DNA of 64,000 nucleotides from NCBI RefSeq assembly GCF_036785885.1, contig NC_092312.1, positions 38,419,239-38,483,238 of the forward strand, written 5' to 3'. Numbering within the stretch: position 1 is the first letter of the stretch; each line of letters opens with the position of its first letter. Both the position numbers and the translations under genes were made by a program. The notes under the pieces are model-generated. The model saw nothing but the letters and a program-made list of their open reading frames with translations, was not told the DNA's origin and ran no database searches. Shown piece after piece: positions 43,290 to 55,645 of the stretch. Origin of the DNA: Coffea arabica (Eukaryota; Streptophyta; Magnoliopsida; Gentianales; Rubiaceae).

Positions 43290-44928
43290 AGTACTCATAA
43301 TATACCTGTATAATATATGATTATAGGTATAATTTAAAAAATTTTATTTATATATTTCAAAATACTATGAAAAATAGTTTGACTTTTCACATAATCTTGT
43401 AAAATATGTAATAAAATTTTGTGGTATTATAAGTTTTTAATCATTTTTAATTTTTGAAAAGTTTGAAAGTTTGGATAACAATAACAACAAATCTTCCTAG
43501 TTATATATAGAATATTACTTGTTTATATATCAAAATTTTTATAATTTAACACCTATGAATATAATAAGATGGTAAATTTTTAATAAATTTACATCTGAGA
43601 CACAAGAAATAATAAGAGTAAAAGCCTAAACAAAATGAGAAATAATATAATAATAAAAATGACAAAATTAGTATAACAATTAGTATAAGAAAATCAGTAT
43701 GATCTGGATTTTTTTCCTTGGGAGATTGTTCATAAGAATAGGATCCAATAATTATAAATGAAAATCACATGCATATATAATCTATTGTACAATTTAAATT
43801 AAATTTAGTTCACATATAAAATAGTCCTAAAATAATTAGTACACTATGATACAATGTTATTTTAACAACAAAATTTTTTTTTGACTAAAAGTCTGAAATA
43901 TCCATGACATACGTATGAGGGATATTTTACCATATTTGTATCTCACATCTAATCATGAAAGTTAATTTGAGAAAAAATATTTTTGACAATAGAATTATTT
44001 TGAATTTAGTCAACAAGTTGAGATTTTTTAAACAATAAAAGTGAAATATTTTGGGAACTTAGTTGTTTATTTTCCCATAATTAAAAATTGCTATATTTTA
44101 GCAATTGTTGCCATTGACTTTTCATTCTGTAGACTAATTTTATCAATGTAAAATTAGTTTTATTAACAATAATTGAAGTTCCATTGATCCGAGGATTGGC
44201 ATTTTATTGCTATTATTTTATATGTAAATATTTAACCTAAGTAATAAAATAAATAATTGCTACTTAAAAAAAGGAAATTGAAATGGAATTAAATTTATTT
44301 AGTATTTTACTGCTAACAACTTTGACCCCATTTAATGGTTAAAGAAAAAATAAAAGAGACGTAGAGACTGGGATTGGTTCCTTAGTGTGAAAAAAGAAAG
44401 TTCTTCTAAACTAATGCTGCGTGAAATTCTGGATGCATATAAAATTAGAAATGTGATAACTTTGCAATTCATTTTCATTCATGATGAATAAATTGCGATT
44501 CTCTATAGAATCGCAATTTTTTTCGTTTAGCATGAAAACATTCTTATTTTGTCATATTGATGGCTTTTGCTTTTAAGATTATCTACATGTCGGTGGTTAG
44601 TATTATTGACACGGTTAGAGGTCATGGAAAATGTTACTAATTTTAGGAGAAATTATGTATTGTAAAAATGGTTTAATAATTTTCTATTAAGCATAACTAC
44701 TGCATACAAAAGGAAAAGATATTTGATTTTATTTTGTTTTGATTATTAGAACTTGTACTAATAATAAAGGAAATGACAATTTAACAATCAACGTGCACAT
44801 GATTACAATAATTTTTTAGTCATTTAGACTAATATATGTCATAAAGTAGGTAGATTGAGTCGTTTGTGAATTCATAATTTTAATAGTTTACTTAAAATTC
44901 ATCTATAAAAAATTATGATTATTATAAA
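43290..44928. other. AT-rich interior of the inverted-repeat cluster, no genes seen
   Basis: No ORF longer than chance. It contains the perfect hairpin at 44490-44519. Confidence 0.5.
44490..44519. repeat. Perfect 13-bp inverted repeat with 4-nt loop
   Basis: AAATTGCGATTCT, loop CTAT, then AGAATCGCAATTT, followed by a T run. Function unknown. Confidence 0.9.
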
Positions 44929-45880
44929 ATGGCATTTTATAATAATTTATATACCATTTGCCAATTAAAAAAGAGTTTGATAGAAAACATATGGATACAA
45001 ATCCATAATGTAAATGATACAAAGTATGTTTGAAAGTCACAGAACTTAACATATGGGTAATTTTAGAATAATTTTCAAAGATTATGCTATGTCAATACAA
45101 CTTTAATTTTTATACTTGTGACCCAAAAAATAAATTTATTAAGATTTTATCATTTTATTAAATTCATAGGCATTAATATATGAAAATTGTGTACCATTTC
45201 ATTATATTCATAGGTGTCAATATATGGAAATTGTGATGTATAGACAAGGGCGATTCTATATATAACTCGAAAGATTTATTGTTACTGTCATCCAAACTTT
45301 CTAACCATTAACAAATTCATAAATAATTCAAAATTTATAATATGACAAATTATTCTTACATATTTGATAAGGTCATATGGGAAAAAAATTTTCATAATAA
45401 AAAAATCTTAGCATTATTTCAAATAAACTTCCTAATACTTGTTTCATATAAATTTCTTTAAGTAAAATAGTAAATTTATGCCACAAACTAGTAAGTTTTG
45501 ATGATTAACCAAATTTACTATTCTATGAACAATATTTACTATTAATCTATAAAAACTTACTATTACTTGAACTAAACTTACTCTCCAAAAACTAAGTTTT
45601 AGATATAGAGTAGTAATTTACTTCAAAAAAAAAGTAAGTTTAGACATAAAAGTTCCATATTTATTCAAATTTACTTTTTGAGACATAAAAGTTACTAATT
45701 TATTGAGTTAATTTACTATTTTTAATGTAAAACTTACTAATCAAAATTTTAGGTACTATTTTATTTAGATGACCAGTACAACAGGTAATCAAATGGTCGC
45801 TAAAACTGTTTTTACCAGTTATATCAGGTAAAAACAATTTCGTTATCATAACGATCGTTACTTCAGACTTTCCCAATAAA

Positions 45881-47512
45881 TTTTAGTAGAGTTGAATGTT
45901 GGTGTTTAATCAATCAATATTCAGTTTCAAATTTTCAGTTCTGTTACTATTCCTTCATTTATTCTGTTCTGTTTATTCTTTACCGTTTCACCTCCTGAAA
46001 CATGGCAGCAAAGGATGGGAGTTCCAGTCTTCTACTGTTGGACATTTATACCCTCTCCTACATTTCATTTCCTTGCAGGTCCTTTTTTTTTTTAAAGAAT
46101 AATTTTGGTTGTTAGAGTCAAAGTCTACAACATAAAAAAATTTAACCAAAATCATAATTCTTAATAAACACATTTAACAATTGTAATGATCTCATATGCT
46201 AATAGAGCATGCTTACTCCAGATATTGAGGTAGATTTTCCTCAACCGTTTACTAATTTATTGTAAAAGAGTTTACCAATTCAATTAAGTATTAGCACTTA
46301 GTTTTGCAGCAGTGATGGTTCGAGGATGGTTTCTCAGTGATTGACATTTGACGGTAAAAAATTGCACTGGGCATTCTAGGTTTGCGAACTTGAGATATCC
46401 TCATCTAACTGAAAGTAGTTAAAATTTAAAAGAATTGATAAATCGCATGAGTAAAAAGGGCATGCATAGACAGTTATGTTATTGTCTAGTTTGTTGTTTT
46501 AGTATCAACGTAATATTTCATTTTTTTTATTGTCTCATGCAATTAAACGTTCAAGCCCGATTTCGGGTCTAAATTAGGGCATTAAGATAGGACATATTCA
46601 AAGGCAAAACCAATTTTCTGACTACATTTGAAATATAAAATCAGCGTAATATTTACATTTTTTTACCATGTAGAAATTAATTTTTATATATATGTAAGTG
46701 CAAATATACGTGCATAGGCAATATTGGGTTGATAACCAAGAGTTGTAGCTGCTGTGCCTACGTTAATTCAAATGCCTAGTATAATTTATTTGTCCCTGGT
46801 TGCGTGTGTATACTAGCAGATAAATATTAAATAATGATTTTATGCACAGTCTTCATTTGTCTTATGAGAGAAGAGAAGGAGAAAGAGAGGGGAATTTAGT
46901 AATATTTATGCGTGTCAAGGCTTATCCCAAAACCAAAGAAAAAGATGTAGCAATTATTTGGCATACAGGTCATGTTTAAACAAATTTGTTGGTCTTGAAA
47001 AGAAAAAAAAAAGAAAAATTGACATAGATGCAACTACCATCTTATAAATAAAGGTTAAAGAACGCAGGAAAAAAAATCAAAGTCTTTGGTTGCATTTTCA
47101 TATTCCCATTACGTTTGATTATTACTCAATTATGTATAAATAGAATTCATTTTCTCAAACTAATAGTTTGTGATGGATGAATAAATTTAGTTAAGGGTAG
47201 ATTAATTTTATTGGCAATTAGAATCAATATCTATTAGAAAAGAGTAATTGAAGGAAAAGGGAAGCAATATAATACTGCAGTACTTAGCATTTATAAGATG
47301 GATATTAAAAGAAATAAATGCTTTATGTCTGTTAAATGAACTCCAAACAGAAAGTTAATATGATTGTCTCATTAGATAGAATTCCAGTTCCACGAAGTCC
47401 TTTTAGCTTAATTTGACTTGTTCAAAAGAATAAAGAGAGGGAAGGAAAATGACCAATGTTGACAAATATATCACTCCTATTTTCCTATCTTGTAAGTCAT
47501 GTGTAGCAAATC
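45881..47512. other. AT-rich intergenic DNA, no genes recognised
   Basis: Frames at 45896-46102 (plus) and 45988-46173 (minus) overlap each other and show no family signature. No repeat structure was spotted. Confidence 0.5.
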
Positions 47513-47517
47513 AAAGC
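47513..47517. repeat. Target-site duplication of the copia element, left copy
   Basis: AAAGC, repeated at 54492-54496. Confidence 0.85.
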
Positions 47518-48057
47518 TGTTAGAGCAGTATTTTATATTAACCTTTGGTGAAATCCATCACCTATTAAACCCAAAATCTATATGACGATTATTAAGAAAT
47601 AAATTAACAAGAAAAATAGCGGAAGCGTACCTAAATCCATATTAATAAATTTGACACTTGAATCCCTTGGGATTTTGGGGTGGCCTTCTAGGTCAACAGG
47701 TATTCACCGATCCTTTTAGAGAGGTCTTTAGTTTCTCTCTGGTATCTTTCCTGATGATGGGATATCAGGGAAGAGCTATATTGTGGTATTAGGAAATACA
47801 ACAACTAAAACGATACCTGTGACTTGGGGACCATAACCCTATTTATAGGTAACATTCCTGTTACCTTTTGGAGCCCTATTTCAGCCCATCATTGAAATAG
47901 GAGCCCATAAGTTTCTACACATTAAAGGACCCACATCCTATTAGATACATTAAACCCAAACTATATTTGATCACTTTAATTGGGTTTAATCTTAATTGAC
48001 AGTTTGCAATACATAATTATTCACTTATAAGTCCAATGTTGGATTAAGGATCCAACA
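47518..48057 (-). repeat. 3' LTR of the copia element
   Basis: On the minus strand it begins TGTTGGATCC and ends CTCTAACA. A TATA-like CTATAAATAGGG lies within (about 47842-47853). Confidence 0.93.
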
Positions 48058-48072
48058 ATCTCTCACTTAGAC
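48058..48072 (-). other. Polypurine tract of the copia element
   Basis: GTCTAAGTGAGAGAT on the minus strand immediately precedes the 3' LTR. Confidence 0.65.
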
Positions 48073-48606
48073 TATATGTGTAACCTTATAATTATGTTTT
48101 GCAATTAACCGTATGAGCTCAACTTTACTGTCTTATCACAATGTATCTGTAACCAATTCGGTACATCAATTACACCAATATAGGATCAAAGCGGCCTTTG
48201 TTACAATTTCGTAACTCGACCCATCAATGATCACATATATCAATGCAATTGAATGACATGAATTATGATGTGGATGTGTAGTATGAAAATTTCATGTAAT
48301 GTAATCAAAACATGCCTATTTCCAACTGGTCCACCTTAAATTTTATGACATCAAACCATACCAAAGTTAGAGTGCAAATAAATCCAAACTTTATTTATGC
48401 ATAAAATATCCTTAAATCCTTAATAACTGAAAAAAAAATATCATAAGAGCATTTAAAATAACAAACTCCCACTAAAACTGTACATCATTTAATACGACAC
48501 CCATATGAGCAGTATACTCATGAAACATTTTGGGTGGCAATCCCTTAGTAAGCGGATCCGCAACCATGGAGTTTGTCTCGATATGCTCTATCGATAACTG
48601 TCCATT

Positions 48607-49166
48607 CTACACTTTTTCTTTAACAGCCAGGAACTTGATATCTATATGTTTAGATTTCATCGAGCTCCTGTTATTATTGGAATATAGGACTGCTGACTTA
48701 TTGTCACAAAATAATTTGAGTGGTCTTTCAATACTATCTACCACACGTAATCCTGTGACAAAATTTTGCAGCCAAATTCCTTGATTGGATACCTCATAAC
48801 AAGCTATAAACTCTACAGCCATAGTGGAAGATGCTATGAAGGACTGTTTAGCACTCTTCCAGGATATGACACCTCCAGCCAACAAGTACACATAGCCTGA
48901 CTTGACTTCATAGTATCTTGGCATCCAGCATAATCGGAATCAGTATACCCAATGATCTCTAACTCATCTGACTTCCGATACGTGAGCATGTAGTCTTTTG
49001 TTTTCTGTAGATACCGTAAGACCCGTTTGGTTGTTTTCCAATGATCTAATCCAGGATTACTCAAATATCTACCCAACATCCCAATAATGTACGCAATATT
49101 CGGACGCGTACATACTTGAGCATACATTAGACTCCCTACTGCTGAGGCATAAGGAATCTTTTGCAT
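48607..49166 (-). pseudogene. Copia RNase H region (two frames)
   Basis: The first piece (49166-48834) reads YASAVGSLMYAQVCTRPNIA and DSDYAGCQD. The second (48924-48607) reads GGVISWKSAKQSFIASSTM and LFCDNKSAVLYSNN, with HIDIKFLAVKE at the end. Together they are the end of RT and the copia RNase H with its catalytic acidic residues, split by a frameshift near 48900. Confidence 0.85.
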
Positions 49167-49253
49167 CTCTCTTTCCTCAAAAGCATTCTTAGGACACTGC
49201 TCAAGATTAAGTTTGTCTCATTTAGTCACAGGAGTGTCACCTGATTTACAATT

Positions 49254-50222
49254 TTACATGTCATATATTTTAAGAACCTTTTCGATATAATCTTTTTGTG
49301 ATAGTTCTAAAATACCCCGAGAGCGATTACGGTGTATCTGTATGCCTAACACAAAAGATGTATCACCAAGATCTTTTATTTCAAAAGTTTTAGTTAGAAA
49401 TTTCTTGATTTCATGCAATAGACTAATATCGTTGCTGGCAAGCAAAATATCATCAACGTACAATACCAGAAAAATATACTTGCTCCCACAGAACTTATGG
49501 TATATACAATCATCCACTAAATTCATCTCAAAATCAAATGAGATAATCACTTGATGGAATTTGAAATACCATTGTCGAAACGCTTGTTTGAACCCATAGA
49601 TGGATTTTTTAAGTTTGCAAACCATATTCTTTGGATCTCCTGATACAAAGTTTTCTGGTTGCACCATATAAATTGTCTCATCAATGTTACCATTGAGAAA
49701 TGCTGTCTTTATATCCATCTGATGTAATTCAAGATCGAAATGTGCCACTAATGCCATGATAATTCTAAAAGAGTCCTTTGAAAAGACTGGAGAGAATGTT
49801 TCTTTATAGTCGATACCTTTCTTTTGTGTAAATCTCTTAGCTTCAAGGCGAGTTTTGAATCTTTCTACATTACCTTTCGAATTTCTCTTGATTTTAAATA
49901 TCCATCTACAACCAATGGGTTTCACACCTTCTGGTAATGGGACAAGATCCCAGATATCATTGTCCTTTATGGATTTAATCTCCTCTTTCATGGCATCGAT
50001 CCACTTTTGAGAATTTGAACTTTCCATGGCTTGATGGAAGTTGATTGGATCATCTTCCATCAATCTAGAGTCATCCTCATGTTTTTGGAGAAAAATAATG
50101 TAATCATCTGGCACTGCACTTCTTCTTTCTCTAGTGGATCTTCTTAATGGCACTGATGCTTGAAAAGAAAGAGTTTGTTTTTCTATAACAGTTTGCTCTT
50201 CGACATTGTTTTGATTTGTCAT
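49254..50222 (-). pseudogene. Copia reverse transcriptase
   Basis: An open stretch of 322 residues contains WIDAMKEEIKSIKDNDIWDL, GCRWIFKIKRNSKGNVERFK, HQMDIKTAFLNGNI and the catalytic YVDDILLAS, all hallmarks of copia RT. Just downstream at 49251 and a little further two stop codons interrupt the frame before the RNase H part. Confidence 0.9.
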
Positions 50223-50249
50223 GTCATGATCAAGTTCAAGAATAGGGTT

Positions 50250-51266
50250 CTAAGTAAAAGCAGTGACACCTGTGGGAATATTAATATATTTATCTTTAAA
50301 GACAACGTCCCTTACTGTATTTTCTCCCCCAAACTCGACATCCTCAAAGAACCGGGCATTTCCTGTCTCAAAAATTGACTTAGTTGTGGGATCATAAAAC
50401 TTGTAACTTCTGGATCTTTCAGAGTATCCAATAAAATAACAACTAATCGTTCTTGAGTCCAGTTTTTTTTCATTTGCCCTGTAAGGCCTTGCCTCAACTG
50501 GACACCCCCAAACATGCAGATGCTTTAAACTGAACTTTTTCCCTATCCAAAACTCATAAGGGGTTTTGATAGTTGTTTTAGTTGGAATCCTATTAAGAAT
50601 ATATGCTGCAGTCTTAAGTGTTTCACCCCAGAATGACCCTGGTAAAATAGAATGACATATCATACTCCTTACCATGTCTTTAAGTGTTCTATTTCGTCTT
50701 TCAGCTACACCATTCATAGTGGGTGAACCCGGTATAGTGTATTGTGGGACGATACCGCATTCCTCTAGATATTTAGCAAATAGTCCTGGACGTTATTCAC
50801 CTGAACCGTCATATCTGCCATAGTACTCACCATCATGATCAGATCTGACGCTTTTAATTCTTTTGTTGAGTTGATTCTCAACTTCAGTCTTAAAATTTTT
50901 GAACACATCCAGTGACTGTGATTTTTCAGAAATGAGATATATGTAGCCATATCTTGAAAATTCGTCTATGAACGTTATAAAATATTGTTGACCATTCCAA
51001 GCAGATGTAGGAAATGGTCCACAAATATCTGTATGTATAAGTTCTAAGACGTCTAAGGACCTATTGACTTCAAATCTCCTTTTATTGGTTTGTTCCCCCT
51101 TTATACAGTTAATACAATCATTAAAATCTGTAAAATTTAAGGGGTCGAGAATTTCATTTGACACAAGCCTTTCTATTCTCCGTTTGGAGATATGTCCCAA
51201 TCTCTTGTGCCATAATGCAGCTGAATTCTCATTGGCTAGTTTTCTTTTAATTCCTCTAGTACTCAA
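50250..51266 (-). pseudogene. Copia integrase
   Basis: It starts with the GAG-pre-integrase zinc motif (LWHKRLGHISKRRIERLV, then DCINCIKGEQT), then the catalytic core HTDICGPFPTSAWNGQQYF, RSDHDGEYY, and the Glu segment MNGVAERRNRTLKD. A TAA at 50790-50792 falls between the second Asp and the Glu, and a TAG at 50247-50249 follows the integrase C-terminal region, both in the same frame as RT. Confidence 0.9.
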
Positions 51267-51301
51267 ATGCAGAGATTCATTAAATGAGACAATCGTATCA
51301 A

Positions 51302-52435
51302 TTAAATTAGATTATCGTAATGCATCAAAGAACCAGAACCAACCAATTTTGAATCATGAAACAATTCAAATTTTCCATTTCCAAATGAACAAAAATAACC
51401 AAATTTGTCTAAAGCAGAAATAGAAATTAAATTCCGTCGAAAAGATGGTACAACAAATGTCTCATTGACATTCAAATAAAATCCAGTCTTTAACAATAAT
51501 CTAAAAACTCCAATTGCCTCAACTTGAACTGTTTTGCCATCGCCCACGTAGATATATCTTTCATTATCATTAGACTTTCGACAATTCAGGCACCCCTGCA
51601 TAGACACACTGATGTGAGTTGTTGCACCAGAATCTAACCACCATGTGTGTCTAGGTACCGAAGTTAAATTAACCTCAAAACAAATCAAATTAAGAAGCAT
51701 ACCTTTTTTAGCACGCCAAGCGTGATAGTTGGTGCAATGCTTCTTTTGATGCCCTTCAGCTCCACAGAAGAAACAACTATTTTTTCCCTGATCATTTGAT
51801 TTCTTTTGTTGTTTCTTTTGTGACGTTGTACCTGCAGCTCCTTTTTCCTTCTTTCTTTTAAGTCCCTTACTTTTATTATTAGTGGTTGACATCAGATGGG
51901 CACTTTCTGTCTGCTCTTGTTTCAACCTTTTCTCTTTTTCTACACAGTGTGAGATGAGTTTATTTAGAGACCAAGTCTCCTTTTGACAGTTGTAACTCAC
52001 CTTAAATTGGCTAAACTGTGTAGGAAGAGATATTAAAATCAAATGCACTAGTAACTCTTCAGAGAGTTTCAACTTAAGTGCATTTAATTTTGAAGTAAGA
52101 TGAGACATCTCCATGATATACTCTCTGATATTACCTTTACCACTATATTTCATCGAAACTAGGCGTGTCAAGAGCGTACTAACTTCAGCCTTTTCGTTTT
52201 TGACAAACCTTTTTTTAATGTCCTGAAGGAACTCTTTAGCGGTTACAATCGTTTCTGACATTGTTCCCCTGAATGCTTCTGGAACGGCCTTTTTAATGAT
52301 TATCAGACACAAACAATTTGATCTCTCCCACCTCTCATTATTTCTCTTTTCATCAGAGATACTCTGATCTGTAAGAGGTGGGGGAGAATCGTCCCTTAAC
52401 GCAAGGTCGATATCCATTACTCCAAGTACTATCAA
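51302..52435 (-). CDS. Copia gag and protease (377 aa, ends at a frameshift)
   Basis: Residues about 1-175 form a UBN2-type gag domain (REYIMEMSHLTSKLNALK). A CCHC zinc knuckle CFFCGAEGHQKKHC lies near 222-235, and the aspartic protease begins WWLDSGATTHIS near 266. The frame ends at TAA near 51302 where the ancestral reading passes to another frame (SFNESLHLSTRG) leading into integrase, so a small indel separates gag-pro from pol. The start at 52435 (MIVLGVMDIDLALR) lies about 1.5 kb inside the 5' LTR, a long leader. Confidence 0.85.
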   Translation of the reverse strand: MIVLGVMDIDLALRDDSPPPLTDQSISDEKRNNERWERSNCLCLIIIKKAVPEAFRGTMSETIVTAKEFLQDIKKRFVKNEKAEVSTLLTRLVSMKYSGKGNIREYIMEMSHLTSKLNALKLKLSEELLVHLILISLPTQFSQFKVSYNCQKETWSLNKLISHCVEKEKRLKQEQTESAHLMSTTNNKSKGLKRKKEKGAAGTTSQKKQQKKSNDQGKNSCFFCGAEGHQKKHCTNYHAWRAKKGMLLNLICFEVNLTSVPRHTWWLDSGATTHISVSMQGCLNCRKSNDNERYIYVGDGKTVQVEAIGVFRLLLKTGFYLNVNETFVVPSFRRNLISISALDKFGYFCSFGNGKFELFHDSKLVGSGSLMHYDNLI

Positions 52436-53936
52436 GAGATTTTCTTTTCAGAACTTGAAATTTGTGCCATTCAGCATAGGAATATTATTGATGTTGGAAG
52501 TAATATTTGTAAGATCATTCGCAACTGTACAGAAAACATAATATAATTAAAACAAACTCACATAAATCAAAACAATAATAAATTCAAATAATAGTAGCCC
52601 CATCCCAAGATACCAATATTCCATTAATATTTTATCTTTGGACAAAATATTAACTTCTAAGTGATATCTTGGCGCAGTAATAAACACTGACAATAATAAC
52701 ATGTCAAAAAATAAATTTTCCTTTGAGCCAATTTATAATTCACATGTAAAAGCCGAATAATTATCACATGTTTATTACCATAAGTGCACATGTAATTTCA
52801 TTAAATATTGACCTTCCTTTGGGCCGATCAATATTCATAAAATTACTAGTACCCAACTAATTATATTTTAAAATAAATTAATTTCCATAATAGAGGTCAC
52901 TTTGGTGGCATATTATTTCAATTAATTTATTCCAAAATATATATAATCATACCAATATTTAAATTTAAAATTATATAAATTAAACAAAATTTTGATCAAA
53001 GTCAACTTTTGTCAACTCTAATCAACCAATTAATTGGATCAAGACTTATTGGACCAAAGGTCCATATCTATAATTTGACCCAATTTGTTATTCAAACCCA
53101 AAATTTTCTTGAAATCCATAGGTACTTTACAAAACTATATATTTAATGGGCCACACATATGGATTTTATAGGGTAAATATCTTATTTAGCTTTATTAGGG
53201 TTCATTAAATCAAAGAAAACCCTAATATCCTTAACATAAATATATGCATATTTATTCTTGTATAAGAAAACAATTTAAGAGCCAAAAGGCCTTGACTTCA
53301 TGAAAGCCGAAAACATAATTTTCACATTCAATTAGTGAACAAAATTTGAGGAAAATAATAATAATAATAATTTCATGCAAATCTATATCATGACTTATGT
53401 AAGTACTTATAACATTGAATGTGATTGAAGACTAGTCATTCATGCAGCGGAACGCACAGAACCAAAAGTAATGAAAACAATGAATGGGCACGTGACTTAA
53501 CTCACACAATCAATAGGACAACCAATCATAATTCTTGAGCCATGTGTCAATTCCATTCATATTTCAAACGAGTTAATTTCATGCGATATCAACAACCATG
53601 ATGCCGAAACCAAAAACCGAAACATAAAGAAATCAATTGTGAATGAAAAGTCAACAATCAAAGCCGATCAAAAGCCAATCTTGTATCTGGACTTTATGTA
53701 GCAAGTACGATCAGGAGCATCTAAGCCAAAACATACGATTGAAGATTTGAACCATGTATCCCTTTTTTTTTAAAGACAAATACGATAAGAAGCATGAAAC
53801 CCGAAGCCAAATAATAAAGCCATAACAGTCATGGTTTCAACAAATATGCCGTTGGCCGATTCTTCACAACATCATACGTAATTAGTCTTTAAAAAAAATA
53901 CTAAATTCGAAATATTTCCTAATAACCAACCATATA
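52436..53936 (-). other. Copia 5' leader (no genes)
   Basis: AT-rich sequence between the PBS and gag, with no credible ORF; it includes an (AAT)n run near 53358. Confidence 0.7.
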
Positions 53937-53949
53937 GGCTCTGATACCA
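53937..53949 (-). other. Copia primer-binding site (initiator Met tRNA)
   Basis: TGGTATCAGAGCC on the minus strand, two bases inside the 5' LTR, is the usual plant copia PBS complementary to tRNA-iMet. Confidence 0.92.
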
Positions 53950-53951
53950 CT

Positions 53952-54491
53952 TGTTAGAGCGGTAATTTATATTAACCTTTGGTGAAAGCCATCACCTATT
54001 AAATCCAAAATCTATATGGCGATTATTAAGAAATAAATTAACAAGAAAAATAGTGGAAGCGTACCTGAATCCATATTGATAAATTTGACACTTGAATCCC
54101 TTGAGATTTTGGGGTGGCCTTCCAGGTCAACAGGTATTCACCGATCCTTTGAGAAAGGCCTTTAGTTTCTCTCTGGTATCTTTCCTGATGATGGGATATC
54201 AGGGAAGAGCTATATTGTAGTATTAGAAAATACGACAACTAAAACGACACCTGTGACTTGGGAACTATAACCCTATTTATAGGTAACATTCCTGTTACCT
54301 TTTGGAGGCCTATTTTAGCCCATCATTGAAATAGGAGCCCATAAGTTTCTACACATTAAAGGGCCCACATCCTATTAAATACATTAAACTCAAATTATAT
54401 TTGATCACTTTAATTGGATTTAATCTTAATTGACAGTTTGTAATATATAATTATTCATTTATAAGTCCAATGTTGGATTAAGGATCCAACA
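53952..54491 (-). repeat. 5' LTR of the copia element
   Basis: 540 bp, about 94-95% identical to 47518-48057 by eye. Confidence 0.93.
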
Positions 54492-54496
54492 AAAGC
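54492..54496. repeat. Target-site duplication of the copia element, right copy
   Basis: AAAGC, matching 47513-47517. Confidence 0.85.
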
Positions 54497-54625
54497 TAGT
54501 TGCAGAGAAAATCAATTTCATGAGCTCGATGTCATTCATATGGTTAGTTGGATGTCAGTAATTGATGACATTACCCAAGGTCCCAAGTTGCCAGCTAAAG
54601 CATTTACAATCCGTAGTGTGAATGA

Positions 54626-55645
54626 CAATGTTTTAAAAATCGGACCGTTAATTGAATCGGTGAAGTGAAAGGGTCGAGGTTCAATCGGTCGGACCGGTTC
54701 AACCTCGGTTCAATGAATTTTTTAAAAAATAATTTATATAAATATATATGTACAAAATAAAACATGTAATGGACTAATTTAATACTTTATATGATGAAAA
54801 GTTTACTATTTTTTAATAACTTGGATTTTTAAAAATAAATTTTTAAATTATAAGTTAAAACAAATAAATTTCATCTCAATTTCAATTATATCTAAATCCA
54901 ACCCAAAAATATCACAATATTTTGAAATTATACAAAATTTACGTCTATGAGAATTTAGATATTGTTAATTTAAATTTAAATTTACGTTTTGGGATTTAGA
55001 AATTGCAATTTAAAAAGGAAGTTTGGAATTCGAAGGAAGTCAAGAAAATCGAAAATAAAAATGTAAACTTGATAAGAAATAAAAAATGAGATAAAACTAA
55101 GTGGTTGTGGCATTAAATAATTTGGGTTAAAAAATAATTCTTTTTTAACTTTTTTCAATTTAATGGACAAAAACAAAATTAAAAGATGGAAGAAAATATC
55201 AATAAATTAAAAATAAAGAGGTTTGATTAAAAAGGGAGTGGCAAAAGAAAAAGAGAGAGAGAGAGAGAATTGAAAATTAAAAAAAAAGCCATGAGAGAAT
55301 GAGATTTTGTAAGAAAAAAAAATTGAGTGTTTGCTTTATATAAATAAGTTATAAAAAAAAAACTAATAAGATGTGATGGTGCAACAATTAATACATTGGT
55401 CTTCTATTACAAAGGTCTTGAGTTCGAATGTTGATAGCTGCATTTTACAAAAAAAAAAAAAAAAAAAAAAGGAAGAAGGTTGAAAACCGATTCAATAGCG
55501 GTTCAATAGCGATTTTTACGGTTCGACCGGTTCTTGACCGGTTTTCTGACAAAGTCAACTATGGCATTGAATCGGATCGGTGCCATGGCCGATTCGCAGT
55601 TCAACCGGTCAAACCGGCCGGTCCGGTCCGATTTTCAAAACATTG
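54626..55645. mobile_element. Non-autonomous element with terminal inverted repeats
   Basis: The left end CAATGTTTTAAAAATCGGAC is mirrored by the right end, whose reverse complement is CAATGTTTTGAAAATCGGAC. Inside each end are G/C-rich 'ccggttcaa' repeats, while the middle is highly A/T-rich and has no ORF. No convincing target-site duplication was found. The SINE-like unit lies inside it. Confidence 0.7.
55371..55470 (+). mobile_element. Possible tRNA-derived SINE
   Basis: An A-box-like 'gatggtgcaacaattaatacattgg' is followed about 30 bp later by a B-box-like GGTCTTGAGTTCGAATG (55414-55430) and, after about 18 bp, an A run at 55449-55470. This is the layout of a tRNA-related SINE promoter with a poly(A) tail. 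It is shorter than most plant SINEs and no clear duplication flanks it. Confidence 0.4.

Larger units (their letters stand above)
41430..45880. repeat. Cluster of AT-rich long-inverted-repeat (foldback/MULE-like) elements
   Basis: Segment 41430-42060 recurs in direct orientation at about 44929-45700. Segment 42112-43280, once the 745-bp LINE insert is removed, is the reverse complement of about 45390-45815. Both arms are full of 'agtaagtttt/aaaacttact' motifs and share a 'ttagcgaccatttgatta' segment near the outer end. This suggests two related elements side by side, each with several-hundred-bp inverted ends. No transposase is visible, so they would be non-autonomous. Exact ends and target duplications could not be fixed. 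Confidence 0.7.
47518..54491 (-). mobile_element. Ty1/copia retrotransposon, structurally complete, coding region mutated
   Basis: Two 540-bp LTRs (47518-48057 and 53952-54491) are flanked by AAAGC on both sides. On the minus strand the order is LTR, PBS, long leader, gag-protease, integrase, RT, RNase H, polypurine tract, LTR. Domain order INT before RT defines Ty1/copia. By eye the LTRs differ at about 29 of 540 positions, so the insertion is moderately old. Confidence 0.95.

Noticed and set aside
54497..54625. Open reading stretch that might be a host exon remnant
   Set aside because: About 43 codons open to the start of the TIR element but no recognised family, splice sites or continuation left of the copia insertion.
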